This document shows, piece after piece, positions 16,512 through 27,365 of a stretch of DNA of 64,000 nt. Made by a program: the position numbers and the translations under genes. The stretch is from NCBI RefSeq assembly GCF_000711225.1, contig NZ_JOMG01000002.1, positions 1,748,501-1,812,500 on the forward strand, written 5' to 3'. Under the pieces are notes generated by a model, which worked only from the letters and a program-made list of their open reading frames with translations, did not search any database and was not told the DNA's origin. The stretch is from Pelobacter seleniigenes DSM 18267. GTDB taxonomy: Bacteria > Desulfobacterota > Desulfuromonadia > Desulfuromonadales > Geopsychrobacteraceae. Each line of letters starts with the position of its first letter. Position 1 is the first letter of the stretch.

Positions 16512-18343
16512 GTCTGTTTCATTTTCTCCGCCCCTGGTGGTTTCTTCTCCTGCCGCCGCTATTGGTCCTGCTCTGGCTGTTCTGGCGGCGGCGGTTGCAG
16601 AGCCGCAGCTGGCAGGAGATCTGTGATCCGCAATTACTCCCCCATCTGTTGATCGGACGGTCGCGGCGGCGCGCCCATTGGCCGCTCTGGCTGTTGCTGG
16701 TCGGGTTGCTGTTGAGTATCACCGCCCTGGCCGGTCCGACCTGGCGGAAACAGCCGCAGCCGCTGCTCAAACAGCAATCCGCCCTGGTCATTGCCCTGGA
16801 TCTGTCGCGCTCCATGCTGGCCGCTGATCTGAAGCCGAGCCGACTGGTGCGGGCGCGGCTCAAGATCGAAGATATTCTCCGCCAGCGCCGCGAAGGGCAG
16901 ACCGGCCTGGTGGTTTTTGCCGGTGATGCCTTTGCGGTCACCCCGTTGACCGATGACGTGCATACCATCCAGGCCCTCCTCGGCAGTCTTGATCCGCAGC
17001 TGATGCCGGTGCAGGGGAGTCGGCCGGCGCGGGCCTTCAGCCTGGCCACGGAACTGGTCAAGCGGGCCGGATTGCAAAAGGGGACCGTCCTGCTGGTGAC
17101 TGATGAAGATCGGCCCGAGCTGAGTCTGGACGCGGCCCGCGAGCTTGCAGCAAGCGGGCTCAAATTGGCCGTGCTCGGGGTCGGGACCCCGGAGGGTGCG
17201 CCGATTCCGCTGCCGGACGGGGGCTTTTTCAAGGATAGCCAGGGTAATTTGATCCTGCCGCGCCTGGCTGAATCCGGGCTGCGAGAACTGGCTCAGGCCG
17301 GCGGCGGAGACTATCGGCGGATCAGCATTGATGACAGTGATTTCAAGGCCTTGCTGAGCACTCTGGACAGCCATCGTCTCGACCGCGCCGAACAGGGGCC
17401 AAAGCGCACCGGCGACCTCTGGCAGGATGCCGGCGTTTGGCTGCTCTGGCCTCTGGCCTTACTGGCCGCTGCTGCTTTCCGGCGCGGCTGGCTGCTGGTG
17501 CTGGCGTCGCTGCTGTGGCAACCGGCCCCGGCCGAAGCGTTCAGCTGGAATGAGCTCTGGCTCAATCAGCAACAGCAGGCTTATCAGGCTTTTGCAAACA
17601 AGGATTACGCCACCGCTGCGCAAAAGTTCAGCGACCCGCGCTGGCAGGCCGGCAGCCACTATCGGGCTGGCGATTATGCCAAGGCCCTGCAGGCCTTGCC
17701 GGACCCGCAGAGCGCAGATGACTGGTACAATCGCGGCAATATGCTGGCTCAGAGCGGGCAGCTGCCCGCCGCCCTCAAGGCTTATGATCAGGCACTCCAG
17801 CTTGATCCCGATTCCGCCGATGCCCAGGCCAATCGCAAGATTGTCGAAGACGCCCTGAAGAAGCAGCAGCAACAACAAGACCCCAAAGCTGGCGGGCAAC
17901 AGCAGCCCCAGGGGGAGCGGCAGCAACAGGATAAAGAGGGGCAGCAGAAGCAGCAACAGTCAGGACAGTCTGCGAGCGACAAATCCGGGCAAGATCAGGC
18001 TCAGCAACAACGGCAGCAAAGTGCTGCCGAACATTCCCGGCAACCGGAGTCCGCTGAGCGCAATCAGGCGGATAAAGCTCCGCAGTCTGCACCCCAGCCG
18101 GACCAGGCGAACTCCGCACCGGCCAAGCAAGATCAGGCTGAAACGGACAAGGTCGGGGATAAACCTCCTCAGCCAGCCAGTCCGGCGGCCCAGGCCGACG
18201 ACCAGCCGCAGACCCCGGAAGAACAACAGCGGCGTCAGTTATTGCAGCGGATTCCCGATGATCCCGGTGGCTTGCTGCGGCGCAAATTTCTTTACCAGTA
18301 TCGACAACGTGGCGAGCAACAGGAGAGTGAGCGGCCATGGTAA
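16508..18343 (+). CDS. BatB-BatC fusion: VWA domain plus TPR and Gln-rich tail
   Basis: This 611-residue protein has two N-terminal membrane helices, a VWA domain with MIDAS motif DLSRSM at residues 98-103, and another membrane segment near residue 310. TPR-like repeats follow (YNRGNMLAQSGQLPAALKAY). A tail of more than 100 residues is very rich in Gln, Ala, Pro and charged residues, ending with PGGLLRRKFLYQYRQR. In Bacteroides the VWA part (BatB) and the TPR part (BatC) are separate proteins. The low-complexity linker may be flexible or act in assembly. It overlaps BatA by 4 bp and BatD by 7 bp. Confidence 0.87.
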   Translation: MSLFHFLRPWWFLLLPPLLVLLWLFWRRRLQSRSWQEICDPQLLPHLLIGRSRRRAHWPLWLLLVGLLLSITALAGPTWRKQPQPLLKQQSALVIALDLSRSMLAADLKPSRLVRARLKIEDILRQRREGQTGLVVFAGDAFAVTPLTDDVHTIQALLGSLDPQLMPVQGSRPARAFSLATELVKRAGLQKGTVLLVTDEDRPELSLDAARELAASGLKLAVLGVGTPEGAPIPLPDGGFFKDSQGNLILPRLAESGLRELAQAGGGDYRRISIDDSDFKALLSTLDSHRLDRAEQGPKRTGDLWQDAGVWLLWPLALLAAAAFRRGWLLVLASLLWQPAPAEAFSWNELWLNQQQQAYQAFANKDYATAAQKFSDPRWQAGSHYRAGDYAKALQALPDPQSADDWYNRGNMLAQSGQLPAALKAYDQALQLDPDSADAQANRKIVEDALKKQQQQQDPKAGGQQQPQGERQQQDKEGQQKQQQSGQSASDKSGQDQAQQQRQQSAAEHSRQPESAERNQADKAPQSAPQPDQANSAPAKQDQAETDKVGDKPPQPASPAAQADDQPQTPEEQQRRQLLQRIPDDPGGLLRRKFLYQYRQRGEQQESERPW

Positions 18344-20064
18344 AAAGGATTCTTAGTTTTATTCTGATTGGCCTGTTGCTGGCAGCGACACCGCTCTGGG
18401 CCGCCCAGGTCACGGCGGTTGCCGACCGTGACCGGATCGGCGAAGGGGACAGTCTGCATCTGGAATTGCGGGTGCAGGGCAAGCCCGCTGCCGACCCGGA
18501 CCTGAGCGTGCTTGAGCAGGATTGGGACATTCTCAATCGTTCCCGCAACAGCCAGGTCCAGATCGTCAATGGGGATTTTACCCGTTCGCTGGTGATCAGC
18601 CTGACCCTGATGCCGAAACGCAGCGGCGAAATGACCATTCCAGCGGTCTGCTTCGGGTCCGACTGTTCCTTGCCCTTGCCGATCCAGGTGTCGACCCAGC
18701 CGCTGGCGACCAGCGCCGGGGACGAACTGCTGCTGGAAGCGGACGTTGAGCCCAAACAGGTGTTGGTCGGTCAGCAGGTCGTGTTGACCATCCGGGTTCT
18801 GCACCGAGGCACGCTGACCGCAGCCAGCCTCAATAATGTGCAACCGCAAGGGGTGCCGGCCGATATTCAGGCGTTGGGCGAGGACCGCAACTTTGAAACT
18901 AAACGGGACGGTTACCGTTACCAGGGGATCGAGCGCCGCTATGCCCTGTTCCCGCAACAGGCCGGAGAGCTGCTCTTGCCGCGCCTGACCTTGCAGGCCC
19001 AAGTGGCCAGCGCGAATGGCTTTGGTGCATTCGGCACCTCAACCAGGGACCTGCGCAGGTTCTCCCCGGCCTTGACCGTGCAGGTAGCGGCACAACCGGG
19101 GACCGGCAATGGCCGCCTGTGGTTACCGGCTACGGCTGTGACCCTGACCGACAGCTGGCAGCAACAGCCGCCGCAATTTCGGGTCGGTGAGCCAGTGACC
19201 CGCACCCTGACCCTCCAGGTCACCGGACTGCCGGCCGCCCACCTGCCTGATCTCAAGTTACCGTTGCCGACCGGCTGGAAGAGCTATCCGGATCAGCCCG
19301 TTCGCAACGATAGCGACGCCAGCAGCGGCGTGGTCGGGACCCTCGAGCAGAAGATCGCCGTGGTGCCGACCGCTGCCGGGACACTGCAACTGCCCGGCTT
19401 CGATCTCGATTGGTACGACGTCAACAGCGGGCAATGGCGGGTCGCCAAAGTCGCTCCCCTCAGCGTGACTGTTGCCCCGGCTGCTCCCGGCAGCATCAGC
19501 CAGCCGCCGCCGTCCGTGGCGCCACCTGCCCCCGCACCGGCCCAATCGGCGCCCCCGGAATCTGCCCCGGCTCCTGTGTCGCAGCCGAAAACTGCAGCGC
19601 AGGCTTCACCGACTCACGGGATCTCCCCCTGGTTGTGGGTGAGTTGCGGCCTGGCCATCGGCTGGTTGTTGACCCTGCTGTGCTGGTGGCAGCAGCGCCG
19701 CAGGCAACCGCAGGGCAGGGTTGACTCGATTATCGAAGAGTCGCTTGACGTGCGGGAAAAGGATGCTTTTAAGCAACTGCTGGCCGCCGCCCGAAGCAAT
19801 GATCCGGCTGCCACCCGCCAGGCCCTGGTTACCTGGGGGAGGAGTCTTTGGCCGGAGGCGGGCAGCAATTTAGAGCAACTTGCGTTGCTGCTGGACGAGC
19901 CCTTGCAGATCTTAATTGAAAACTTGAGCAGGGAGCTCTACAGCAAGACAGCAGGTGCTTGGCAGGGGGAAGATCTGGTGCGCGAGCTGCAACGCTGGCG
20001 GGGGCAAAAAAGGGAAAAAGGGAGGCCTGTCGAATTGCCGCCGCTTTATCCGTCCGGGAAGTAA
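18337..20064 (+). CDS. BatD-like protein
   Basis: This 575-residue protein has a signal peptide (MVKRILSFILIGLLLAATPLWA), beta-sandwich repeats in the periplasm (AVADRDRIGEGDSLHLEL; EPKQVLVGQQVVLTIRV), a proline/alanine-rich linker near residue 395, one membrane helix (WLWVSCGLAIGWLLTLLCWW) and a cytoplasmic helical tail. That order matches BatD, the large final subunit of Bat operons. No enzymatic motif is visible; an adhesive or scaffold role is inferred from the fold. It starts inside the previous gene. Confidence 0.87.
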   Translation: MVKRILSFILIGLLLAATPLWAAQVTAVADRDRIGEGDSLHLELRVQGKPAADPDLSVLEQDWDILNRSRNSQVQIVNGDFTRSLVISLTLMPKRSGEMTIPAVCFGSDCSLPLPIQVSTQPLATSAGDELLLEADVEPKQVLVGQQVVLTIRVLHRGTLTAASLNNVQPQGVPADIQALGEDRNFETKRDGYRYQGIERRYALFPQQAGELLLPRLTLQAQVASANGFGAFGTSTRDLRRFSPALTVQVAAQPGTGNGRLWLPATAVTLTDSWQQQPPQFRVGEPVTRTLTLQVTGLPAAHLPDLKLPLPTGWKSYPDQPVRNDSDASSGVVGTLEQKIAVVPTAAGTLQLPGFDLDWYDVNSGQWRVAKVAPLSVTVAPAAPGSISQPPPSVAPPAPAPAQSAPPESAPAPVSQPKTAAQASPTHGISPWLWVSCGLAIGWLLTLLCWWQQRRRQPQGRVDSIIEESLDVREKDAFKQLLAAARSNDPAATRQALVTWGRSLWPEAGSNLEQLALLLDEPLQILIENLSRELYSKTAGAWQGEDLVRELQRWRGQKREKGRPVELPPLYPSGK

Positions 20065-20648
20065 GGGAGCCGGTAGCTGTTAAGAATTTTCAGTCAAAAT
20101 CGCGGGATTGAGATCCCGCCCGCCGTCATATTCTTTTGTTGCGTGACCGAAGAATATGCAGAAAAAACACGTCCAGCATTTGATCCGCCAGAATATCGGC
20201 GGTTGATACCCTCCGTTTCACGCTGGTCAGCCGAGTCGTGAGCGACTCGGCTGGCACCTCAAACAGTTGCCGCTCTGGCTCAATTGAGTGCCAGTTCATT
20301 TCGGCGGTGGCATATGGGGGTGTTCGGTGAGTCCAAATCCCCCTTTGCTAAAGGGGGGCTGGGGGGATTTATATGGTTTTCTGGCTAGTCAACGGGCTGT
20401 TCCGGTTTCGCAGCAAAATCTCAAGATCACAGCCACGGTCGCGCTCCTTTCTTTCGCTAAAGTGATATAGCATTAATGGTAAATAATTCCTGTTATGGCT
20501 TAAATTGTATCTAATCAAGTTATAATTTAAGCCATGGCTCTGTCCGCGGAAGTCGATTCTCTTGCTAGGTTTTTCTTGTCCTGTCCCAAAGATCGGCTCT
20601 TCAGAGTTATTTATCAGAACAACACCACATGGATTTGGAGCTAAAGAT
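20065..20648. other. 584-bp non-coding region with four palindromes
   Basis: There is no credible gene here. It holds GCGGGAT-TGAG-ATCCCGC (20102-20119), CATATTCTT paired with AAGAATATG (20127-20158), AGCCGAGTCG-TGAG-CGACTCGGCT (20229-20252) and the C/G-tract palindrome listed next. The first could act as a weak terminator for the Bat operon although a T-tract is missing. TATAAT at 20521-20526 is a possible -10 box for the gene downstream. Confidence 0.6.
20335..20370. repeat. CCCCCTTT/AAAGGGGG-type palindromic intergenic repeat
   Basis: AAATCCCCCTTTGCTAAAGG and the following GGGGCTGGGGGGATTT form an imperfect palindrome. Such AAATCCCCC...GGGGGATTT units are common dispersed intergenic repeats in many bacteria. 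Only one copy is visible in this window. Confidence 0.6.
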
Positions 20649-22373
20649 ATGAGCGAAACAATTGCAATGTATATGGCACGGTTACTGGTCGAAGCCGGGG
20701 TCAAACGGATCTGGGGAATTACCGGAGACTCTTTGAACGGTTTGAACGACAGCCTGACCAGGCTTAACCGGATCAAATGGATCGGGACCCGTCATGAAGA
20801 AACCGCCGCCTTCGCCGCTGGTGCTGACGCGGCCATAACCGGTAAATTGGCGGTTTGCGCAGGTTCGTGCGGGCCAGGAAACCTGCACCTGATCAACGGG
20901 TTGTTCGATTGTCAGCGGAGTCATGTCCCGGTATTGGCCATTGCCAGCCATATTCCTTCCAACGAAATCGGCAGCAACTATTTTCAGGAAACCCATCCTC
21001 AGGAACTGTTCAAAGAATGCAGCGTCTATTGCGAGATGATCTCCAACCCGGCACAGCTGCCTTATGTTCTGCATACCGCCATGCGCCAGGCGATCCTGAA
21101 AAAAGGGGTGGCGGTGGTCGTGATTTCCGGCGATACGATGCTCAGGCCGATGCCGGAAGGGGTGCCGGTCAAGTGGCAGACGCCTCAGGCGCCTGTGGTC
21201 ATGCCGCCGCAACAGTCCCTGGAGCAGTTGGCCGCTCAGCTCAATGTTGTCGGGCGTGTCACTCTGCTTTGCGGCGCCGGCTGCCAGAATGCCATGCCCC
21301 AGGTTCTGGAACTGGCCGAACGCCTCAAAGCTCCCATTGTCCACGCTTTGCGGGGCAAGGAGTGGGTCGAACCAAACAATCCTTATGATGTCGGGATGAC
21401 CGGACTGATCGGTTTTGCTTCTGGATACCATGCCATGCGGGAAACCGAACTGTTGCTGGTGTTGGGATCGGCTTTTCCCTATCGAGAGTTTTATCCCGAT
21501 AATGCCAAAATCGTCCAGATCGATGTCAACTCCGAGGCTCTTGGGGTCCATGCCCAGATCGACACCGGTTTGATTGGAGACATCAAAAGCACCCTTGAGC
21601 AATTGTTGCCGCTGCTGAAAGAACAATCCGACCGCAGTTTTCTGGATAAGGCTCTTGGGCATTACCGTGAATCACGCAAAGGGCTTGATGCTCTGGCCAG
21701 CGGCAAGTCATCACAGGACATTATCCATCCGCAATATCTGACCCGTTTGCTGAGCGAGAAAGCGGCTGATGATGCGATATTTACTTGCGATGTCGGGACT
21801 CCGACGGTGTGGGCGGCCCGTTATGTCGAAATGACCGGAAAGCGGCGTTTGCTGGGATCATTCAACCATGGTTCCATGGCGAACGCCATGCCCCAGGCGA
21901 TCGGTGCGCAGGCGGTCGATCCCGGGCGACAGGTGATCGCTCTGTGCGGTGACGGCGGTTTTTCGATGCTAATGGGGGATATCCTGGCGGTTCGCCAGCA
22001 TCGTCTGCCGATCAAAATTGTTGTTTACAACAACCGGTCTCTGGGGTTTGTCGCCATGGAGATGAAGGCCGGCGGCTACCTGAACGACAACACTGAACTG
22101 GAAAATCCCGATTTTTCTGCTATTGCGCAAGCGATGGGAATCAAATCAATGCGGATTGACGACCCGAAAGACCTGGAAGCGGCCATCGAGGAGTTTCTTG
22201 CCTGGGAAGGTCCCGCCCTACTTGATGTTTCCACCGCCAAGCAGGAATTGAGTATGCCACCTAAAATCAGCATGTCCCACGCCAAAGGGTTCGGGTTGTA
22301 TATGCTGCGGGCAATCATCAACGGTAAAGGGGACGAGATCGTCGAACTGGCCAAGGAAAATATTCTGCGCTGA
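20649..22373 (+). CDS. poxB: pyruvate:quinone oxidoreductase (pyruvate oxidase), TPP-dependent
   Basis: This 574-residue protein resembles E. coli PoxB over its full length, from [16 protein letters not shown] and [19 protein letters not shown] to [15 protein letters not shown] and the C-terminal [20 protein letters not shown]. The TPP-binding [11 protein letters not shown]...NN motif and the catalytic glutamate region ([13 protein letters not shown]) are present. PoxB decarboxylates pyruvate to acetate and CO2 and passes electrons through FAD to membrane quinone, anchored by its C-terminal amphipathic helix. ATG 20649 matches the E. coli N-terminus; an earlier frame start adds a spurious leader. 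It is monocistronic. In an anaerobe it would feed menaquinone directly. Confidence 0.93.
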   Translation: MSETIAMYMARLLVEAGVKRIWGITGDSLNGLNDSLTRLNRIKWIGTRHEETAAFAAGADAAITGKLAVCAGSCGPGNLHLINGLFDCQRSHVPVLAIASHIPSNEIGSNYFQETHPQELFKECSVYCEMISNPAQLPYVLHTAMRQAILKKGVAVVVISGDTMLRPMPEGVPVKWQTPQAPVVMPPQQSLEQLAAQLNVVGRVTLLCGAGCQNAMPQVLELAERLKAPIVHALRGKEWVEPNNPYDVGMTGLIGFASGYHAMRETELLLVLGSAFPYREFYPDNAKIVQIDVNSEALGVHAQIDTGLIGDIKSTLEQLLPLLKEQSDRSFLDKALGHYRESRKGLDALASGKSSQDIIHPQYLTRLLSEKAADDAIFTCDVGTPTVWAARYVEMTGKRRLLGSFNHGSMANAMPQAIGAQAVDPGRQVIALCGDGGFSMLMGDILAVRQHRLPIKIVVYNNRSLGFVAMEMKAGGYLNDNTELENPDFSAIAQAMGIKSMRIDDPKDLEAAIEEFLAWEGPALLDVSTAKQELSMPPKISMSHAKGFGLYMLRAIINGKGDEIVELAKENILR

Positions 22374-22406
22374 GCCGGCGGGACGAGACCCCGCCGGTTG
22401 GACTAT

Positions 22407-23194
22407 TTACTTGATAATTCTCCGCACCATCAATGCAATAGCCAGTGGCACCAGAATCGTCGTGGCCACGGTCAGGTAGAGCAGGCTACCCCACAGGCCG
22501 ACTGACCAGAGTTGCAGGGCGCAACCGCGCGCCAGGGCCACCAGGTGGGTGAGGGGCAGGAACTGGGCGATGAACTGGGCCCAGCCGGGCAGGTTCTGGA
22601 GCGGGAAAAAGGTGCCGCTGAACAGGAACATCGGGGTGATCCCCAGAAAGATCGGCAGGTTGAACATGTCGATAGTGGGGATCACTGCGGTGCAAACCAT
22701 GCCGAGGGCGGCAAAAAACAGTCCGCCGAGGGCGGCCAGGGGGAGCAGCAGCAGCGCTCCGGGATAGCTCAGCAGGCCGAACAGGGAGAGCATGAGCCCC
22801 ATCAGGAAGACCGCGATCAGCGCTTTGGTCGCCGCCCAGAGAATTTCACCGAGGATGATCTCTTCCAGGTTGAGGGGGGTGGCCAGTAACGCATCGAAGG
22901 TCTTCTGATAGTACATCCGCACGAAGCTGTTGTAGGTGGTCTCGAAAAAGGCATTGTACATGATCGCCACGGCCATCAACGCCGGGGCGATAAAGTTGGT
23001 ATAGCCGATGGTCCGGCCCTGAACCTCGAAGTCGCCGACCATGACCGACAGGCCGACGCCGAAGGCGAGGATGTAGAAAACCGGCTCGAACAGTGGCGGG
23101 ATAAAAGAGACTTTCCAGTTCTTTTTGTAGACGTCGAAGTTGCGCTGCCAGACCCGCAGGGTGCGGCGGCTGAATTGAGAAGGTCTGGGGCAGG

Positions 23195-23198
<4 letters not shown>
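22407..23198 (-). CDS. ABC-2 type transporter permease
   Basis: This 263-residue protein has six predicted membrane helices and the ABC-2 pattern seen in NodJ/DrrB-like permeases, e.g. FIAPALMAVAIMYNAFFETTY and PMFLFSGTFFPLQNLPGW. It pairs with the ATPase immediately upstream (4-bp overlap). Such pairs export lipids, glycans or drugs; the substrate cannot be read here. It is the last gene of a minus-strand group that starts with the heme-sensor kinase at 27035. Confidence 0.88.
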
Positions 23199-24106
<908 letters not shown>

Positions 24107-24146
24107 GGATGTCTTTCAGGTTTGTCCGACTTTGAGAAGGAGCTTC

Positions 24147-25484
24147 TCAAAGGTTATATTGTTTCATTTTTTCCCAGAGGTTTTTGCGGCTTATGCCGAG
24201 GATTTCGGCGGCTCCGGTCTTGTTGCCGCCGGAGGTTTGCAGCGCTTTGAGGATACACCTTTTTTCGGCGCTTGCAACCGCTGCAGCCAGATTGATTTCA
24301 ACTTCCTCGTGCCGGTCTGCACTAAGCCCGCGGAGTTCCAGGGGTAAATCCCAGAGTTGAATCCTGGGGGCCGGAGCCAGCACCGTGATCCGCTCCAGCA
24401 GGTTGCGCAGCTCGCGGACATTGCCTGGATAGTCGTAACTGTCCAGGGCCGCGGCAGCTTCCCCGGTCAGGGTAAAGTCCAGGCCGCGTTCCCTGCCGAA
24501 TTTGTGCAGAAAATAGCTGCTCAGCTCGGGGATATCCTCCTTGCGCTCGCGTAGCGGCGGGACCATGATCGGGATCACCTGAAGTCGGTAATAGAGATCT
24601 TCGCGGAAACGCCCCTCCTTGACCAGCCCGGCCAGGTTTTTGGCCGAGGCGCAGAGGACCCGGACGTTGATCCGGCGCGGCTGCTTGCCGCCGACCCGCT
24701 CAATCTCCTGCTCCTGCAGGACGCGCAGCAGCTTGACCTGAAGCTCGATGGGCATGTCGCCGATTTCGTCGAGGAGGATGGTGCCCTGATCGGCGAGTTC
24801 AAATTTGCCGGGTGAGGCTTGATCGGCCCCAGTGAAAGCGCCTTTTTCGTGACCGAACAGTTCCGATTCGAGCAGCCCGGCCGGGATCGCGGCGCAGTTG
24901 ACGCGGACATAGGGTTTGTTGGCACGACTGCTTTCATAGTGGATGGCGGCGGCGACCAGCTCTTTACCGGTGCCGCTTTCCCCCTGGATCAGGACCGTCG
25001 AGTCGGTCTGGGACACCTGGCTGATCAGGTTGAGCATTTGCTGCATGGGAGTGCTGGAACCGAGCAGCGGCTGGCGCTGGCCGCCATTGCTTTCCAGGGA
25101 GACGCAGCGGGCTTTGATCTCCTGGATCCGGACGATGCGCTGAATCCGGCAGCTCAGATCATCGAGGTCAAAAGGCTTGAGGATGTAATCCGCGGCGCCC
25201 TGCTTGAGGCAGGCAACCGCGTGGTCGGTGCTGCCGTGGGCGGTCATCATGATGACTTCGGTGGCCGGACTTTGCTGTTTGACTGCGGCCAGTAATTTTT
25301 CCCCGTCCATCCCCGGCATGCGGATATCCGAGACGATGATGTCGTAGCTCTGTTTCTGCAGCAGGGCCAAGGCCTCGTTGCCGCCGCTGACTTCGTCAAC
25401 CTGCCAGCCTTCGCTGCGCAGGTGATCTGCCACAGTGATCCGCATGATCTCTTCATCTTCGGCAATCATGATCCGCACGCTCAT
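24147..25484 (-). CDS. NtrC-family sigma-54-dependent response regulator
   Basis: This 445-residue protein has three domains. The receiver has its phosphoacceptor aspartate at about residue 53 ([11 protein letters not shown]). The AAA+ domain has Walker A GESGTGKE, the sigma-54 contact loop GAFTGA and Walker [10 protein letters not shown]. The Fis-type helix-turn-helix is at the C-terminus ([19 protein letters not shown]). Its start directly follows the stop of the sensor kinase gene, so the two are a cognate pair. A sigma-54 promoter at 27252-27267, just beyond the kinase gene, is the obvious target candidate and would drive the NapC/HAO operon. Confidence 0.93.
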   Translation of the reverse strand: MSVRIMIAEDEEIMRITVADHLRSEGWQVDEVSGGNEALALLQKQSYDIIVSDIRMPGMDGEKLLAAVKQQSPATEVIMMTAHGSTDHAVACLKQGAADYILKPFDLDDLSCRIQRIVRIQEIKARCVSLESNGGQRQPLLGSSTPMQQMLNLISQVSQTDSTVLIQGESGTGKELVAAAIHYESSRANKPYVRVNCAAIPAGLLESELFGHEKGAFTGADQASPGKFELADQGTILLDEIGDMPIELQVKLLRVLQEQEIERVGGKQPRRINVRVLCASAKNLAGLVKEGRFREDLYYRLQVIPIMVPPLRERKEDIPELSSYFLHKFGRERGLDFTLTGEAAAALDSYDYPGNVRELRNLLERITVLAPAPRIQLWDLPLELRGLSADRHEEVEINLAAAVASAEKRCILKALQTSGGNKTGAAEILGISRKNLWEKMKQYNL

Positions 25485-27035
25485 TTATTGCTCCTTTACA
25501 GGCTTAAGGGGAATGACGATGCTGAAGCTGGCTCCGCTGGCAGAATCCTCCGCCAGGCTGAGCTCGCCGCCAAGCTGCTTGACCAGGGAATGGGAAACCG
25601 ACAGCCCCAATCCGGTTCCTTCGCCGACCTCCTTGGTGGTGAAGAATGGTTCAAAGATCTTGGCCCGATGCTCAATCGGGATCCCCGGTCCGCTATCGGC
25701 AATCTCCAGCCGCAGCAGGTTCTTCTCCAGACGGCTGACAACACGAATTTCCCCCTGTTGACGACCAATGGCCTGGACCGCGTTGCCGGCCAGATTAAGA
25801 ACCACCTGGCGCAGAGCTTCGATGCCGGTGGTGACCGGGCTGGCGATATTCAGATCCAGGTGGACCGCGATGTTCTTGTGCCCCATGCAGGTCAACTCGA
25901 CACAGTCGCGAATGACCCGGTCGATATCGTCACTGCGGATTTCCAGAGGTTCTTTGCGACCGATGTTAAGGAGCTGTTGGACGGTCCCTTTGATCCGGTC
26001 GACCCCTTGGCCGAGCAGGGTCAGATAGCGCTGGTGCAGTTCGGCCTGATCCGGATTCTTGCGGATCATCTGCAGGCAGTTTTGCATGCCGCCCAACGGA
26101 TTGTTGATTTCGTGGGAGATCCCCGCGACCAGTCGACCCAGCGCCGCCAGCTTTTCATTTTGAAAGACCTGTTCCCGGGTTTTGTCGAGCTCCTGTTGCG
26201 AGGCTTCCAGACGTCGACAGAGCTGTAGGAAGCGCTTGTCCAGCATGCCGATTTCATCGTTCTTTTCCAGGGCCTGGGCCGGTGGCTGGAAGGGTTGCGC
26301 CGGGTAGTTGTCCATGGCCGCGGCCAGGCGCTGCAGGCGTCTGCCGACCAGGCTGTTGAAGAGGACAAAGATGCTTAAGGAGACCAGCACGATGGTGGCC
26401 AGGGCAATATTGAGCAGCAGTCGGTTATTGGCGTGGATTTCAGCGAAGGCCCAGTCCATGGGGACAGTGACGTTCATGCCGCCACGGATGTCGCCAAGCT
26501 GATAGCCCTGGCGGCCATGGCAGGCCAAACAGCGTTGGTCCACCAGCAGTGGCGCCATGTAGCGCAGGCGGTAGTTGCCGGCAACCTTTTCAATCTCAAC
26601 GGCCTCGGTCTTGCCCTGTTCGAATTCCTTGAGGGTGCGCCGCTCAAAGTCGTCCGGGGCGTTATCCGGATTGACCGGGCGCAGGCTGGTGACATTGAAC
26701 TGCCCCATTCCTTCTTTGGCGGCATACAGGGACAGTTCACGGGTGACCATGGCGGGATTGCGTTTAACCAGCCAGTTCCCCTGCGCGTCCTGAATCTCCC
26801 CCTGATCCAGAAATGGGTTGGCCTCGACCCCGGGCTCCTTGACCAGGAACAGACCGTTGTGGTCCGCGATCCACTGCCGGGTCAGGCGAATCTGATGAAA
26901 AAGCATCTTGGCCTGCCGGGTCGCCTGTTCCACCACCAGCTCTTCCTGGAAGCTGGCAGTGCGGTAGAAGGTCACCCCATAGGAGAGACAGACGATCAGG
27001 CCGATCAAAAGAATGAACTTGGTTTTCAACTGCAT
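25485..27035 (-). CDS. sensor histidine kinase with periplasmic c-type heme (DUF3365/Tll0287-like) domain
   Basis: This encodes 516 residues from ATG 27035 (AGGTGGGGTGCC upstream); a longer frame to 27182 would only add a low-complexity leader. An N-terminal membrane helix is followed by a periplasmic domain of about 170 residues containing CLACHGRQGY (heme c motif at residues 169-173), a second membrane helix, a linker and a HisKA domain (phosphoacceptor H308 in AGISHEINNP). The ATPase domain carries DSGPGIPI and GTGLGLSVSH. The DUF3365-type domain with one CxxCH is known to bind heme c and can sense redox state or small ligands. It probably phosphorylates the adjacent NtrC-type regulator. 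Confidence 0.9.
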   Translation of the reverse strand: MQLKTKFILLIGLIVCLSYGVTFYRTASFQEELVVEQATRQAKMLFHQIRLTRQWIADHNGLFLVKEPGVEANPFLDQGEIQDAQGNWLVKRNPAMVTRELSLYAAKEGMGQFNVTSLRPVNPDNAPDDFERRTLKEFEQGKTEAVEIEKVAGNYRLRYMAPLLVDQRCLACHGRQGYQLGDIRGGMNVTVPMDWAFAEIHANNRLLLNIALATIVLVSLSIFVLFNSLVGRRLQRLAAAMDNYPAQPFQPPAQALEKNDEIGMLDKRFLQLCRRLEASQQELDKTREQVFQNEKLAALGRLVAGISHEINNPLGGMQNCLQMIRKNPDQAELHQRYLTLLGQGVDRIKGTVQQLLNIGRKEPLEIRSDDIDRVIRDCVELTCMGHKNIAVHLDLNIASPVTTGIEALRQVVLNLAGNAVQAIGRQQGEIRVVSRLEKNLLRLEIADSGPGIPIEHRAKIFEPFFTTKEVGEGTGLGLSVSHSLVKQLGGELSLAEDSASGASFSIVIPLKPVKEQ

Positions 27036-27365
27036 GGCACCCCACCTTTGACCAACAGATATATTGTGACCGTCAATCCCAGGGCTTTTCCCGGCCCGGC
27101 AAACCCTGCCGGCGGAAGATCCTGTGCCCGGGCTTGCCTTGTCTTGAATGCTACCGAACGGTAACACAGAATCGCTCCGCAAAGCTACTCATTGGTAACA
27201 TTTGGTCGGAAATTTCCGCATAACAGGCTGAAAAATAAGACTATCTGTTTGTGGCATGTTGGTTGCTAAAGTGACTAGCCAGGATACCGAGAACGGTTCT
27301 GTTTGAGGGGTGAAAATGCTCCGTGCGAAAATTTTTTTCAAAGCTATGCAAGAGGAGGTGAGCGA
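27036..27365. other. 330-bp divergent intergenic region between sensor kinase and cytochrome operon
   Basis: This region carries the control sequences for both directions. Apart from the sigma-54 site listed next, I see no open frame and no strong hairpin. Regulator-binding sites for the NtrC-type protein would be expected between about 27080 and 27200, but no clear dyad was found by eye. Confidence 0.5.
27252..27267 (+). promoter_or_regulatory. sigma-54 (-24/-12) promoter for the NapC/HAO operon
   Basis: TGGCATGTTGGTTGCT matches the -24/-12 consensus TGGCAC-N5-TTGCW at all but one position, with the invariant GG and GC at the right distance. It lies about 100 bp before the NapC-type start codon and points toward it. 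A sigma-54 activator is encoded next door on the opposite strand. Confidence 0.75.
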
